Source: Bacillota bacterium
GTDB lineage: Bacteria; Bacillota; Clostridia; Christensenellales; Christensenellaceae
Direction: 5' to 3'
NCBI GenBank assembly: GCA_023393165.1
Contig: JAEWMJ010000019.1
Location: 1-17,219, forward strand
Length of the DNA: 17,219 nucleotides
Part shown: piece after piece, positions 7,066 to 13,599 of the stretch
Layout: the number at the start of each line of letters is the position of its first letter
Position numbering within the stretch: the first letter of the stretch is position 1
Translations under genes and position numbers: made by a program
Notes under the pieces: model-generated
Database searches by the model: none
Told to the model about the DNA's origin: nothing
What the model saw: only the letters and a program-made list of their open reading frames with translations

Positions 7066-8209
7066 ATTTAGACGCATCTGGGTCTCTTTTTATTATTGCC
7101 TTGAATTTTTCATCAACTAAGATAGCAGTTTTATGTGCTTCACCATTCAGCACATGTCCATATACACCCATTGTATCAAAATCTTCGCCCTGGCCGCCCA
7201 TGGCTTTTAGCAGTTCAATGGGCAATTCTTTATTAACTGAAAACCATGTATGTCGCATTTCGTATGGCGTACGTTTTGACATACCATGAAAATCGCGGTA
7301 TCTTATCCAGTGTTTATAATAAGTGTTTGGTTTTATAGGCCCGCCGTCGGGAGCGGGGAAGATATATAGAGATTTTATTTTTAATTTTTTCAGTAGGATC
7401 TTTTGATCGTTTAAGACTTCCATCCCAAGAGGCGGTATCTCATATGTGCGTCGCGCATTTTCATTTTTGCCATCTGTAAATTCTCCGTATACATTTATAG
7501 CACGATTGCACCTGCATACATTGCCTTTAATATCAGATTTCATTAATCCAAATAGTTCACCTGGTCGATGCCCTGTAACCACTTCGTACCGGAAAGCATT
7601 AATATAAATTTCTTCAATGATTTTTTTATGATCTGATGTTTTGTCACTTGAAAACAATTTTATAATATCGTTTGGTTGCAGTGTTCCCTTATTACTCTTA
7701 CGCGCCGTTTTCGGAACGGTTAAATCCTCCGGGTGGAGGCTACACGCATTACATTTGCGTGCGTATTTTACAAACGCCTTGAGAGAGTCCATAATGTTTT
7801 TTAATGTTTTTGCAGACAACTCTTTTCCACGTATGGGATGTTTAAAAGCATGCAAAATAACGTCTTGAAGGTCCTGCTCAGAAAGGTCGCCGATTTTTTT
7901 ATTGCCTTTCAATGGTTTTAAATAATTCCGAACGCATTGATCAGGGTTGTTCCAACCACTGCGTGTTACAGAAACTTTCAATTCTTCAATCCATTTATCG
8001 GCCAACTTGGAAACCTTTGTGCTGGCGTTAATCAGATTATCTTCCTTCCAGGCCTTGGCGCGGGCGCGGCATTCGACCTTGCCGGCAGTCGTGGAATCAT
8101 AAGACCGAAAGGTTGCGCGTTTCCCATTTTTGCGTACTTTTATTTGCCAACAATGCTGGCTCTCAATCCAAACGGGATCATTTATGACTTTTGTACTTCT
8201 AACAGACAT
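7064..8209 (-). CDS. int: tyrosine recombinase/integrase
   Basis: A 381-aa site-specific recombinase of the ICE/phage type that would cut and rejoin the attachment site at 6883-6907. The N-terminal part (about 10-60) is an arm-binding-like domain, residues about 64-160 a SAM-like core-binding domain, and about 175-375 the catalytic domain. Catalytic residues visible: R215 in TGHRPGEL, a candidate Lys in the beta hairpin (K248 region), R319-H320 in TPYEMRHTWFS, and the nucleophile Y350 in MGVYGHV. Two usual histidines differ: box II has Tyr/Glu in front of the arginine, and the LGH position reads GGQ. Both variants are tolerated in related enzymes, so I expect activity. It sits at the element end, pointing outward. 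The ribosome binding site is weak (TAGGAAATGAT). Confidence 0.95.
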   Translation of the reverse strand: MSVRSTKVINDPVWIESQHCWQIKVRKNGKRATFRSYDSTTAGKVECRARAKAWKEDNLINASTKVSKLADKWIEELKVSVTRSGWNNPDQCVRNYLKPLKGNKKIGDLSEQDLQDVILHAFKHPIRGKELSAKTLKNIMDSLKAFVKYARKCNACSLHPEDLTVPKTARKSNKGTLQPNDIIKLFSSDKTSDHKKIIEEIYINAFRYEVVTGHRPGELFGLMKSDIKGNVCRCNRAINVYGEFTDGKNENARRTYEIPPLGMEVLNDQKILLKKLKIKSLYIFPAPDGGPIKPNTYYKHWIRYRDFHGMSKRTPYEMRHTWFSVNKELPIELLKAMGGQGEDFDTMGVYGHVLNGEAHKTAILVDEKFKAIIKRDPDASK

Positions 8210-8460
8210 ATCATTTCCTACCTACTATCATAATTTTGGGGAACAATAAAGTATTTGTTGGTTGTTCAGGTTCAAAGGACTTGGATTAGGTTCTTGATTC
8301 CCTCAATACAACGCATGGCATACAGCTAATATTATTATTAAATATATATAAATAATGGATTTTGTCAATGCTTGCCATAATATTCATTTGCCTTCAATCC
8401 TTTTTATCAAAAAAAATAAAATATCTTTTTAAATCATTCTTTAATTTCCGAATAGCTACG
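8210..8460. other. AT-rich non-coding stretch upstream of integrase
   Basis: No gene seen. It must contain the integrase promoter on the minus strand; the run of TA/AT around 8338-8357 is a candidate -10 region, but I cannot fix a -35. Confidence 0.4.
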
Positions 8461-8619
8461 TCAATCTTTATGTGCTAACTCATCATCCGCTCCAACGTCG
8501 GTTTGTATATGTCTTAGTAAAGATACGAATTCTAAGGCTTTTTCTCTGCCTTCAGATGATAAAGAATTTAATAAAGTAATGATTTGTTCGTCATCGCTAT
8601 GGTATTTCAAGATAGGCTT
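8461..8619 (-). pseudogene. orphan repressor C-terminal end, fragment 1 (oldest)
   Basis: An open minus-strand stretch of 52 codons without a start. It reads LLNSLSSEGREKALEFVSLL, which aligns with LLHDLSKENKDKALDYINML in the C-terminal tail of the intact XRE repressor at 8819-9187. No HTH part is present. It is the most diverged of three tail copies lying in a row, all in the same orientation. Confidence 0.75.
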
Positions 8620-8670
8620 TTAAAATAAATACCATTTTCACTTTTTTCCTTATCTCTTATGTGCAAGTAG

Positions 8671-8814
8671 CTATTTGGCATCCTTATCAGCTTTTGTCGA
8701 CGTTTTACTATTTTTAACATCGTCAACTACTCGTAACATCTTAATATATTCAAGTGCTTTTTTTCTATTTTCCGGAGAAAGACCTTTTAATGGCTCTTCT
8801 TTTAGATAAGAAAA
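8671..8814 (-). pseudogene. orphan repressor C-terminal end, fragment 2
   Basis: An open minus-strand stretch of 47 codons, starting just after the intact repressor's stop and without its own start. LKGLSPENRKKALEYIKMLR, then VVDDVKNSKTST, aligns with the intact tail LHDLSKENKDKALDYINMLK, then KLDDVQNSKQST. It ends in TAG. Similarity to the live tail is higher than for fragment 1. Confidence 0.8.
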
Positions 8815-8818
8815 TTAT

Positions 8819-9187
8819 TTATATTGTTTTTTTTTCTGTAGACTGTTTACTATTCTGCACATCATCTAATTTTTTAAGCATGTTTATATAATCTAAAGCT
8901 TTATCTTTATTCTCCTTAGATAAGTCATGCAATAAATTTTCAATTTCATTAGTTTTTTCTTGATGATCTTGATTTTCTTCTAAATCATTGTTAATTCCCA
9001 TAAGATAATCCAAAGAAACGGAGAAATATTTTGCGATTCTGATTTTAACTTCATCACTTGGGGTACGTAGTCCAGTTTCATATTGTGATAACGTTGAATT
9101 TTGAATATTAAGAATATTTGCGAGTTCAATCTGAGTTAAATTTGCTGATTCACGTAAATATTTAATTCTTTGACCTATAATACTCAT
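8819..9187 (-). CDS. XRE-family repressor of the element switch
   Basis: A 122-aa cI/ImmR-like DNA-binding protein. The frame stays open upstream, but the start is set by GGGGGTG seven bases before the ATG at 9187; the longer form would run through the operators. Residues about 4-60 are the HTH (IGQRIKYLRESANLTQIEL, recognition helix around NSTLSQYETG, then the PSDEVKIRIAKYFSVSLDYL pattern). An acidic linker and a helical tail (about 80-115, with KALDYINML) probably dimerise. There is no peptidase motif for self-cleavage. It is divergent from the Cro-like gene, with four operator-like sites between them, so it should repress both its own promoter and the rightward promoter. Confidence 0.9.
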   Translation of the reverse strand: MSIIGQRIKYLRESANLTQIELANILNIQNSTLSQYETGLRTPSDEVKIRIAKYFSVSLDYLMGINNDLEENQDHQEKTNEIENLLHDLSKENKDKALDYINMLKKLDDVQNSKQSTEKKTI

Positions 9188-9209
9188 ATCTTCACCCCCT
9201 TTAACGATT

Positions 9210-9238
9210 ACAATACGATAAATTTCGCTTTTTGTGAA
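9210..9238 (-). promoter_or_regulatory. leftward promoter of the repressor
   Basis: On the minus strand TTCACA (9238-9233), a 17-bp spacer, then TATTGT (9215-9210). The operator-like site at 9224-9239 covers the -35, which would give autoregulation. Confidence 0.6.
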
Positions 9239-9324
9239 TAGGGTTTCACAAATTGAAAAATTTAGCCTTGACATTTGCTAAATGTGAAAATATAATTAAA
9301 TTAATAAATTTGCTAATTGTGAAA
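9224..9324. promoter_or_regulatory. four 16-bp operator-like sites
   Basis: Sites at 9224-9239 (TTCGCTTTTTGTGAAT), 9244-9259 (TTTCACAAATTGAAAA, opposite orientation), 9274-9289 (TTTGCTAAATGTGAAA) and 9309-9324 (TTTGCTAATTGTGAAA). They share the pattern TTTGCTAAWTGTGAAA, partly palindromic, as expected for an XRE dimer. Two adjoin the leftward promoter; one fills the spacer of the rightward promoter and one lies just downstream of it. Confidence 0.75.
9268..9296 (+). promoter_or_regulatory. rightward consensus promoter under operator control
   Basis: TTGACA at 9268-9273, a spacer of exactly 17 bp, TATAAT at 9291-9296: both hexamers are full consensus. The spacer is almost entirely the operator-like site 9274-9289, so a bound repressor would block polymerase. 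It drives the Cro-like gene and probably genes to its right. Confidence 0.9.
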
Positions 9325-9350
9325 TTCTAAATATATTTTGGCGGTGATTT

Positions 9351-9563
9351 ATGATAAGTAATTTGGCAAAGATAAGGGAAGACAAAGGGCTTACTCAATT
9401 GCAAATGGCAAAAAAACTTAATATAGCGGTATCTACGTATTGCCAATATGAAAATGGTATAAGGAATATTCCAAGTAGCATTGCAAAAAGTATTTCAAAA
9501 ATACTTGAACAAGATACAAATAATATTTTTTTGCCAACAAAATTCACAATTAGAGAAATTTGA
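9351..9563 (+). CDS. Cro-like XRE regulator
   Basis: A 70-aa single-domain HTH protein (LAKIREDKGLTQLQMAKKL, recognition helix region AVSTYCQYENG). The length is typical of Cro-type antirepressor/repressors. It is the first gene downstream of the consensus rightward promoter and divergent from the longer XRE repressor. GGCGGTG lies seven bases before the ATG. It probably binds the same operators with different preference and favours the active or excised state (inference from layout). Confidence 0.88.
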   Translation: MISNLAKIREDKGLTQLQMAKKLNIAVSTYCQYENGIRNIPSSIAKSISKILEQDTNNIFLPTKFTIREI

Positions 9564-9584
9564 TAAATACTGAGGTAATAGTCT

Positions 9585-9665
9585 TGGTTTAAAACAAAAG
9601 AAGTTACTGAAATGTTCGGCATTAATGTTCAGACAATTCGTGAATACAAAGAAAAAAGTAATTAA
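9585..9665 (+). pseudogene. remnant of a MerR/excisionase-type HTH
   Basis: The frame WFKTKEVTEMFGINVQTIRE, then YKEKSN and stop, matches the start of the HTH_17/excisionase fold (KEVAELFGVSxxTIRxY), but ends about 26 residues in, before the wing, and has no ATG at its beginning. An internal ATG at 9609 would give only 18 residues. A GAGGTAATAG ribosome binding site stands just before the frame. It is likely a broken excisionase-like gene, so the element's excision may depend on another protein. Confidence 0.6.
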
Positions 9666-9700
9666 AGCCGCAAAGGGTTGTACGAATAGGGGGCATCGCT

Positions 9701-10021
9701 ATGAAGTATTTTGAGGAATTACGTAAAGCCATTCGTTCGGCGGAGGTATCACAGGTTGAAATTGCCACTGCTATAGACAGATCACCAATGTATGTGAGCA
9801 ATTGTTTAAACCGTAAATGTTTAGACAATAACCGAATAGCTGCTTTTACTCAGCCAGAAATGTACAAAATTATGGATCTTATTGGCGCTGACTATGAAGA
9901 TATGCCAATGCTTTTCCCCAAGGATGGGGTGCCTTATAAACCTAAGAAAAAGTCGGCGCGGGAAAACGGCATTCGTATTTCTGAGGATGCTTATAAGGTG
10001 CTCAAAGCATTATTCCAGTGA
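9701..10021 (+). CDS. small HTH DNA-binding protein
   Basis: A 106-aa protein of unrecognised family. Residues about 3-45 look like an XRE-type HTH (LRKAIRSAEVSQVEIATAID, then SPMYVSNCLNRK as recognition helix), and the C-terminal part is basic (PYKPKKKSARENG), then a short helix ending KVLKALF. GGGGGC precedes the ATG by six bases. It follows the Cro-like gene in the rightward early region and ends 288 bp before the next gene. A third regulator of the element, or an accessory DNA-binding factor, is plausible. Confidence 0.75.
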   Translation: MKYFEELRKAIRSAEVSQVEIATAIDRSPMYVSNCLNRKCLDNNRIAAFTQPEMYKIMDLIGADYEDMPMLFPKDGVPYKPKKKSARENGIRISEDAYKVLKALFQ

Positions 10022-10069
10022 AATTTATTTATTTTTGATATACAGCCGGAAGGCTTTATATAACAGATC

Positions 10070-10275
10070 TTTGATAATCTCATATTGTATAGAAGCGTTG
10101 AGACACGTGCCATGACCTCCAGGCGAAATTAGTTTCGAGAAGGATTTCCAGATAATATACTGGCGTGATGAAATCTCATGGAGTGAGCGCGCAGGGAGAC
10201 GAAGCGCGATCTATAGATGATGTGAGCAGGGACGTGAAACCCTGCACACATCATATAAAAAATCTTAAGATTTTT
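10070..10275 (+). ncRNA. structured intergenic region, candidate RNA or processing site
   Basis: A run of hairpins in a gene-free stretch: CGAAA-TTAG-TTTCG (10124-10137), CCAG/CTGG (10148-10163), CGCGC/GCGCG (10188-10208), and a long one of 8+6 bp with one A:A mismatch (ATGATGTG-A-GCAGGG with loop ACGTGAAA, 10217-10254). It ends with an 18-bp perfect palindrome (AAAAATCTTAAGATTTTT, 10258-10275) that could act as a terminator. TTGATA-N18-TATAAC at 10035-10064 is a candidate promoter. No protein frame of note runs through. Strand is assumed plus. Origin of transfer or replication is the main alternative. Confidence 0.5.
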
Positions 10276-10309
10276 CAAACTTGCACGATATGGTAAATAT
10301 AGGTGTATT

Positions 10310-10633
10310 ATGAAGAAATCAAAGTCAGAGTATATTGGTCATATAATGCTTATAAAATGGAAGGAACGAGATATCCCGATTCTTTGCATTGATGCTAAAA
10401 AGCATAACCGTCTTGATGGCTTAAGATTAAGAATCAAGAGAAATCGTGATTTTAAAAGTAATCCTTTATTGCTTTTTTTTGACGACAACAATTCGAGAGT
10501 TGCAATGATTGATTGGCGGATTAGCTTTGACAAAGCAGATATTGTGACTGTTTTTGATTGTATTGATGTTGCTAAATTAAGAGAGTGTAATAAGAAAATT
10601 AATCGAAAAAAGAACAACAACAGAAAGTTTTAA
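10310..10633 (+). CDS. hypothetical small basic protein
   Basis: I do not recognise this 107-aa protein. It has no signal peptide or membrane segment, is strongly basic, and ends in a Lys/Asn/Arg run (KKINRKKNNNRK) that suggests nucleic-acid contact. The body alternates hydrophobic strands (HIMLIKWKERDIPILCIDAK, LLLFFDDNNSRVAMIDWRI), as in a small beta-rich fold. The ribosome binding site is TAGGTG, six bases before the ATG. It directly follows the structured region 10070-10275 and is followed by 142 bp without a gene. Confidence 0.6.
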   Translation: MKKSKSEYIGHIMLIKWKERDIPILCIDAKKHNRLDGLRLRIKRNRDFKSNPLLLFFDDNNSRVAMIDWRISFDKADIVTVFDCIDVAKLRECNKKINRKKNNNRKF

Positions 10634-10775
10634 GAAAATTTAAAGCATTTACCCCAAATTATAAGACATTTTATACTTGTACGAATCCAAAATCTTACCA
10701 GGGTGGAGGATTTACTCCCAAATAGATTCTTTGTCAGCAAGTAATTCTGAATTTGAAAATAGGAGGTGTGAATAA

Positions 10776-11291
10776 ATGGGTACAGCTGGAAGTATTATTT
10801 TAGGTATCGTAATAGCCCTTGTGGGGATTGGACTCATAGTTTTAATTGTCCGGCTTATTATCGCGTTCGCAAAAGTCTTTTTATTCCTTGCAATTATTGT
10901 TGCGATAATAATGGGGATATATTATCTTGTGAAGTGGTTGCCTTATGCCTGGGAAACTTATGTGATGAGTGACATAGGTAAGACCATAATTCTTTTGGCG
11001 ATCATTGGAATTGTCACTGCGATTGTACTCAAAAAAGCACTCCGAAGGGTTTGGGAAAAAAGACGGGTTGAAAAAAACAAAAAGCTATTCGAACGCGAGT
11101 TTGCTGCAGGCCGGCTGAATATAACTGGCAGGTCTGTGATCCCGCATGGAGGGCTTGCGTGCGTTTCGGAACCTCCCTCCAACATTGAAGACGTTGAAAA
11201 AGAAAAACCGGCATGGTATGCAAATCTTTCACCTAAAGAAATTGAAGAAATAGAATGGTATGATAGCATACCGAATTTTAGGGGTCATTGA
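10776..11291 (+). CDS. membrane protein with charged cytoplasmic tail
   Basis: An unrecognised 171-aa protein. Three hydrophobic segments, about 5-28, 30-52 and 67-87, are followed by a basic stretch (KKALRRVWEKRRVEKNKKLF) and a tail of about 70 residues with an acidic end. By the positive-inside rule the tail is cytoplasmic. AGGAGGTG lies 8 bases before the ATG. It sits alone between two gene-less gaps. Small membrane proteins at this place in mobile elements may act in exclusion or conjugation, but nothing in the sequence proves it. Confidence 0.7.
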   Translation: MGTAGSIILGIVIALVGIGLIVLIVRLIIAFAKVFLFLAIIVAIIMGIYYLVKWLPYAWETYVMSDIGKTIILLAIIGIVTAIVLKKALRRVWEKRRVEKNKKLFEREFAAGRLNITGRSVIPHGGLACVSEPPSNIEDVEKEKPAWYANLSPKEIEEIEWYDSIPNFRGH

Positions 11292-11308
11292 TGGGTATTA
11301 TAATCAAA

Positions 11309-11421
11309 TCCAATAAGTATCGTTTATAGATGCTTATTCTTACATAATGCTATATATTGCGACGTATCTGGATGCATCCGACGTCGATCCGCAAGACACT
11401 ATACCTGTTATAGTGTTTTTT
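11309..11421 (+). ncRNA. possible leader or small RNA ending in a terminator
   Basis: Three helices in a row: AAGTATC/GATGCTT (about 11311-11333), GACGT/ACGTC with GGATGCATCC inside (about 11361-11385), and the intrinsic terminator ACACTATA-CCTGT-TATAGTGT plus a T run (11396-11421). TATAAT at 11299-11304 could be a -10, but its -35 is poor. It may simply be the 3' end of the upstream message. Confidence 0.35.
11396..11421 (+). terminator. intrinsic terminator
   Basis: A perfect 8-bp stem (ACACTATA/TATAGTGT) with a 5-nt loop and six or more Ts. It separates the membrane-protein gene from the 11444 gene. Confidence 0.9.
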
Positions 11422-11443
11422 ATTTTCAATTGAGGAGTAAGAA

Positions 11444-11869
11444 ATGAAATTGGACTTACAAATTCAAGAAATATTTGAACCCCAAAAAAATGACATAGAA
11501 TTGACAGTTAAAAGCATAAATAGTATCCTTACTTTGAAAGAGCGTACTGAATTAACTGCTGAGTATGAGCTGTGCAATGGATTTACTTTTGTATGGCGGT
11601 TCAGCCATAAAGAAAGGACTTTCCATCGGTATATTTTTTCTCTCAGGTATATTATATTAATGCCTCAAAGCCAAAGGCGCTGTGTTCTATTAAAGAAGTT
11701 TTTTCGGAATTTTTTTCATGATAGAGCAATAAACAATGATGATAAGAAAGAATTGCTTGAAATGTTTGCATTTTATATTGCAGACTACTATTCTAGTGAG
11801 GGATCAGAAAATATCGAAGAATTTATAAAAAATTATCTTAAAGGATATTTGGGGAATGCGGATTTTTAA
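11444..11869 (+). CDS. hypothetical protein, paired with the acetyltransferase gene
   Basis: An unrecognised 141-aa cytoplasmic-looking protein with GAGGAG nine bases before the ATG. A mixed first half (SINSILTLKERTELTAEYEL) is followed by an aromatic/basic middle (FVWRFSHKERTFHRYIF, RCVLLKKFFRNFFHD) and an acidic helical end. Its last 14 bp overlap the start of the GNAT-like gene, so the two are translationally coupled. The pair is bounded by terminators at 11396-11421 and 12460-12488, so it is a free-standing two-gene unit. Confidence 0.65.
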   Translation: MKLDLQIQEIFEPQKNDIELTVKSINSILTLKERTELTAEYELCNGFTFVWRFSHKERTFHRYIFSLRYIILMPQSQRRCVLLKKFFRNFFHDRAINNDDKKELLEMFAFYIADYYSSEGSENIEEFIKNYLKGYLGNADF

Positions 11870-12440
11870 AAATTATCAGCGTTTGTATTTAGATGAAGTT
11901 GAAGAAAATCATAAATTGTGGAGTATCAATGAAGAGCTAAAAGCTGAATTGAAGGGCTACAAACGTTTGTTTAGCAATCTCGATAATGTGATGATTGATA
12001 CCGATAAATTATATATAGTCAATGAAAATAGCGATCGTAGCTGGCCTAATATATTTTTTATTGATGTTAAGACAGAGAATATTCATTATGCTTTCCCTGG
12101 AAGAATAAGTTTTTCAACGTATAATCTATCAAACATTTGGAAAGCAGGACCGGGTAAGCGTATTGCAAATTTAGAGGCAAATTTACATTATGACGATGAT
12201 ATGGGGAAGGGTACTATTTATATATCAACACTTGATGTTGACCGCATGGAGCGTCGAAAAGGGCATGCATCTAAGTTGCTGCAATTATTAATAGCTTTTG
12301 CTAAAAAAGAAGATGTTTCGAAGATATATGGCACTTTATATAATAATACTGATATTGGAAAAGAAACTTTAAAAACATTTTATAGATCAAATGGATTTAA
12401 AGTTGGTGTAAATGGCTTTGAGTTAAATATAAAAGAATAA
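11856..12440 (+). CDS. GNAT-family N-acetyltransferase with N-terminal coiled coil
   Basis: A 194-aa protein. Residues about 10-42 are a heptad-like helix (LDEVEENHKLWSINEELKAE), then a linker. The GNAT fold is about 65-190, with strand ISTLDVD, the acetyl-CoA pyrophosphate loop RRKGHASKLL (R134, K135, G136, A138) and the motif-B end KTFYRSNGFKV. The loop is the Q/RxxGxG/A signature that holds CoA. The acceptor is unknown. The start ATG lies inside the upstream frame, a 14-bp overlap. A GNAT coupled to a small partner recalls toxin-antitoxin units such as TacT, but the partner does not look like a ribbon-helix-helix antitoxin, so this is speculation. Confidence 0.75.
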   Translation: MRIFKNYQRLYLDEVEENHKLWSINEELKAELKGYKRLFSNLDNVMIDTDKLYIVNENSDRSWPNIFFIDVKTENIHYAFPGRISFSTYNLSNIWKAGPGKRIANLEANLHYDDDMGKGTIYISTLDVDRMERRKGHASKLLQLLIAFAKKEDVSKIYGTLYNNTDIGKETLKTFYRSNGFKVGVNGFELNIKE

Positions 12441-12459
12441 TAAGAATAGTTATTTTTTG

Positions 12460-12488
12460 AAGAACTCCGAGGGTGGGGTTCTTTTTTA
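12460..12488 (+). terminator. intrinsic terminator after the acetyltransferase gene
   Basis: AAGAACTCC pairs with GGGGTTCTT (one G:U) around a 6-nt loop, followed by a T run. Confidence 0.85.
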
Positions 12489-12512
12489 TTTATCAAAAAT
12501 GGAGGTGTTAAG

Positions 12513-12599
12513 ATGCCGCTTATACAGTACAAGGAAATTAATTTCCAGCGGAAAAGCCTGACTCTCATTGAGCTTGCTGAAAAGTATGGCAGAGCCTGA
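12513..12599 (+). pseudogene. 28-aa remnant or small protein
   Basis: GGAGGTG seven bases ahead gives a strong start for MPLIQYKEINFQRKSLTLIE, then LAEKYGRA and stop. The opening resembles the N-terminus of a longer phage/element protein that typically begins with a YKEI-type strand and a 'SLxLIxQ' helix, so this is probably a truncation by deletion. It could also be a genuine 28-aa peptide, since the start signals are intact. Confidence 0.45.
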
Positions 12600-12630
12600 A
12601 TAATAAAGATTTTAGATAAAGGAGAAAAAA

Positions 12631-13593
12631 ATGAGTACTCTTTGTATCGGTGTTGATCCCGGAAATGGATTTTTCAAAACTAGAAGTGCAGTGATTAAAA
12701 CAGGCGTCGCAGAATATAAGGAAGCCCCGCCTATTGAAACACCTTATACCGTGAGAATCGGTAAAAACTATTATGTTTGTAATAGCGGACGTGGGCCGCT
12801 TAAGCGTGACAAAACGATTGATGAAACTTATTGGTATCTGACTTTGGCAGGGATTGGAGCTGAGTTAAAAAACCGCAAAATCGTGATTCCAACCGGTGAG
12901 CGACAGGATATTATCCTGGCTGCAGGCCTACCCCTGACATACCCGAAAGAAGATCGTTTGTTAATGCGGAAATATTTGATGCGAGGTCAGGTCAATTTTT
13001 GGTTCGAGAGAACGCATTATAAAATAAACATCAAGGATGTTATGATATTTCCCCAGGGCTATGCGGCAATAATGACGCAGATAAATGATTTTATGAATGA
13101 GCCGATTGTCAATATTGTTGACATTGGAAGCTGGACAGTTGATGTGCTTACCTTAAACAGAGGGATTCCTAACATGGATAGAGCGCGAAGCTTGGAGTAT
13201 GGTGTTACGCGATGCATAGACGAAATCATTGAACAAGTGCGAAGAAAAACCAAAAAAAGCATTACCCAGGAGCAGATTGAAGCGGTCCTGTGGCCGTCAG
13301 ATGAAATAAACATCAAGATACCCGATAATATTTGCGATGAGATTAAATATCAGGCGGGTAAATACATAGCCAATGTCGTAAATAAATTGATTGAAGCCGG
13401 GTTTGATGTTTTTTCGGTTTATACAGTGTTCATTGGTGGTGGGGCATATCTGGTAGAACAATATTTTAATCAGGCAGATTTATTTTACCCGTTGTATATA
13501 CCTGATGTTAAAAGTAATGCTTTAGGCAACGAAATAGCAGCGGAGGCAGCTATTAAGGCAATGGCTCTTAAAAAGAAAAAAAATAGGGGGTGA
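12631..13593 (+). CDS. ParM/StbA-like actin-family partition ATPase
   Basis: A 320-aa filament-forming ATPase that would push or anchor DNA copies at division. Phosphate-1 motif GVDPGNGFFKT (residues 7-17), phosphate-2 motif VDIGSWTVDVLTL (D164, G166, D171) and adenosine motif FIGGGAYL (268-274) are all in place. The length matches ParM/Alp7A-type proteins. AAAGGAG lies six bases before the ATG. It is followed after 6 bp by a small protein of the ParR kind and then by the repeat protein, making a three-gene operon. On an integrated element this implies a replicating, excised, plasmid-like phase or a recent plasmid ancestor. Confidence 0.9.
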   Translation: MSTLCIGVDPGNGFFKTRSAVIKTGVAEYKEAPPIETPYTVRIGKNYYVCNSGRGPLKRDKTIDETYWYLTLAGIGAELKNRKIVIPTGERQDIILAAGLPLTYPKEDRLLMRKYLMRGQVNFWFERTHYKINIKDVMIFPQGYAAIMTQINDFMNEPIVNIVDIGSWTVDVLTLNRGIPNMDRARSLEYGVTRCIDEIIEQVRRKTKKSITQEQIEAVLWPSDEINIKIPDNICDEIKYQAGKYIANVVNKLIEAGFDVFSVYTVFIGGGAYLVEQYFNQADLFYPLYIPDVKSNALGNEIAAEAAIKAMALKKKKNRG

Positions 13594-13599
13594 GGATGC

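Noticed and set aside
9188..9274. Longer start for the XRE repressor (29 extra residues)
   Set aside because: It would run through the leftward promoter and two operator-like sites; the inner ATG has GGGGGTG at proper distance.
10160..10210. Hammerhead-like core (TGATGA-like and GACGAA-like pieces)
   Set aside because: The piece reads GTGATGA and not CTGATGA, and the three helices cannot be drawn around it.
10217..10275. Retron RNA or group II intron domain V
   Set aside because: No reverse transcriptase gene is nearby, and the hairpin lacks the AGC triad and bulge of domain V.
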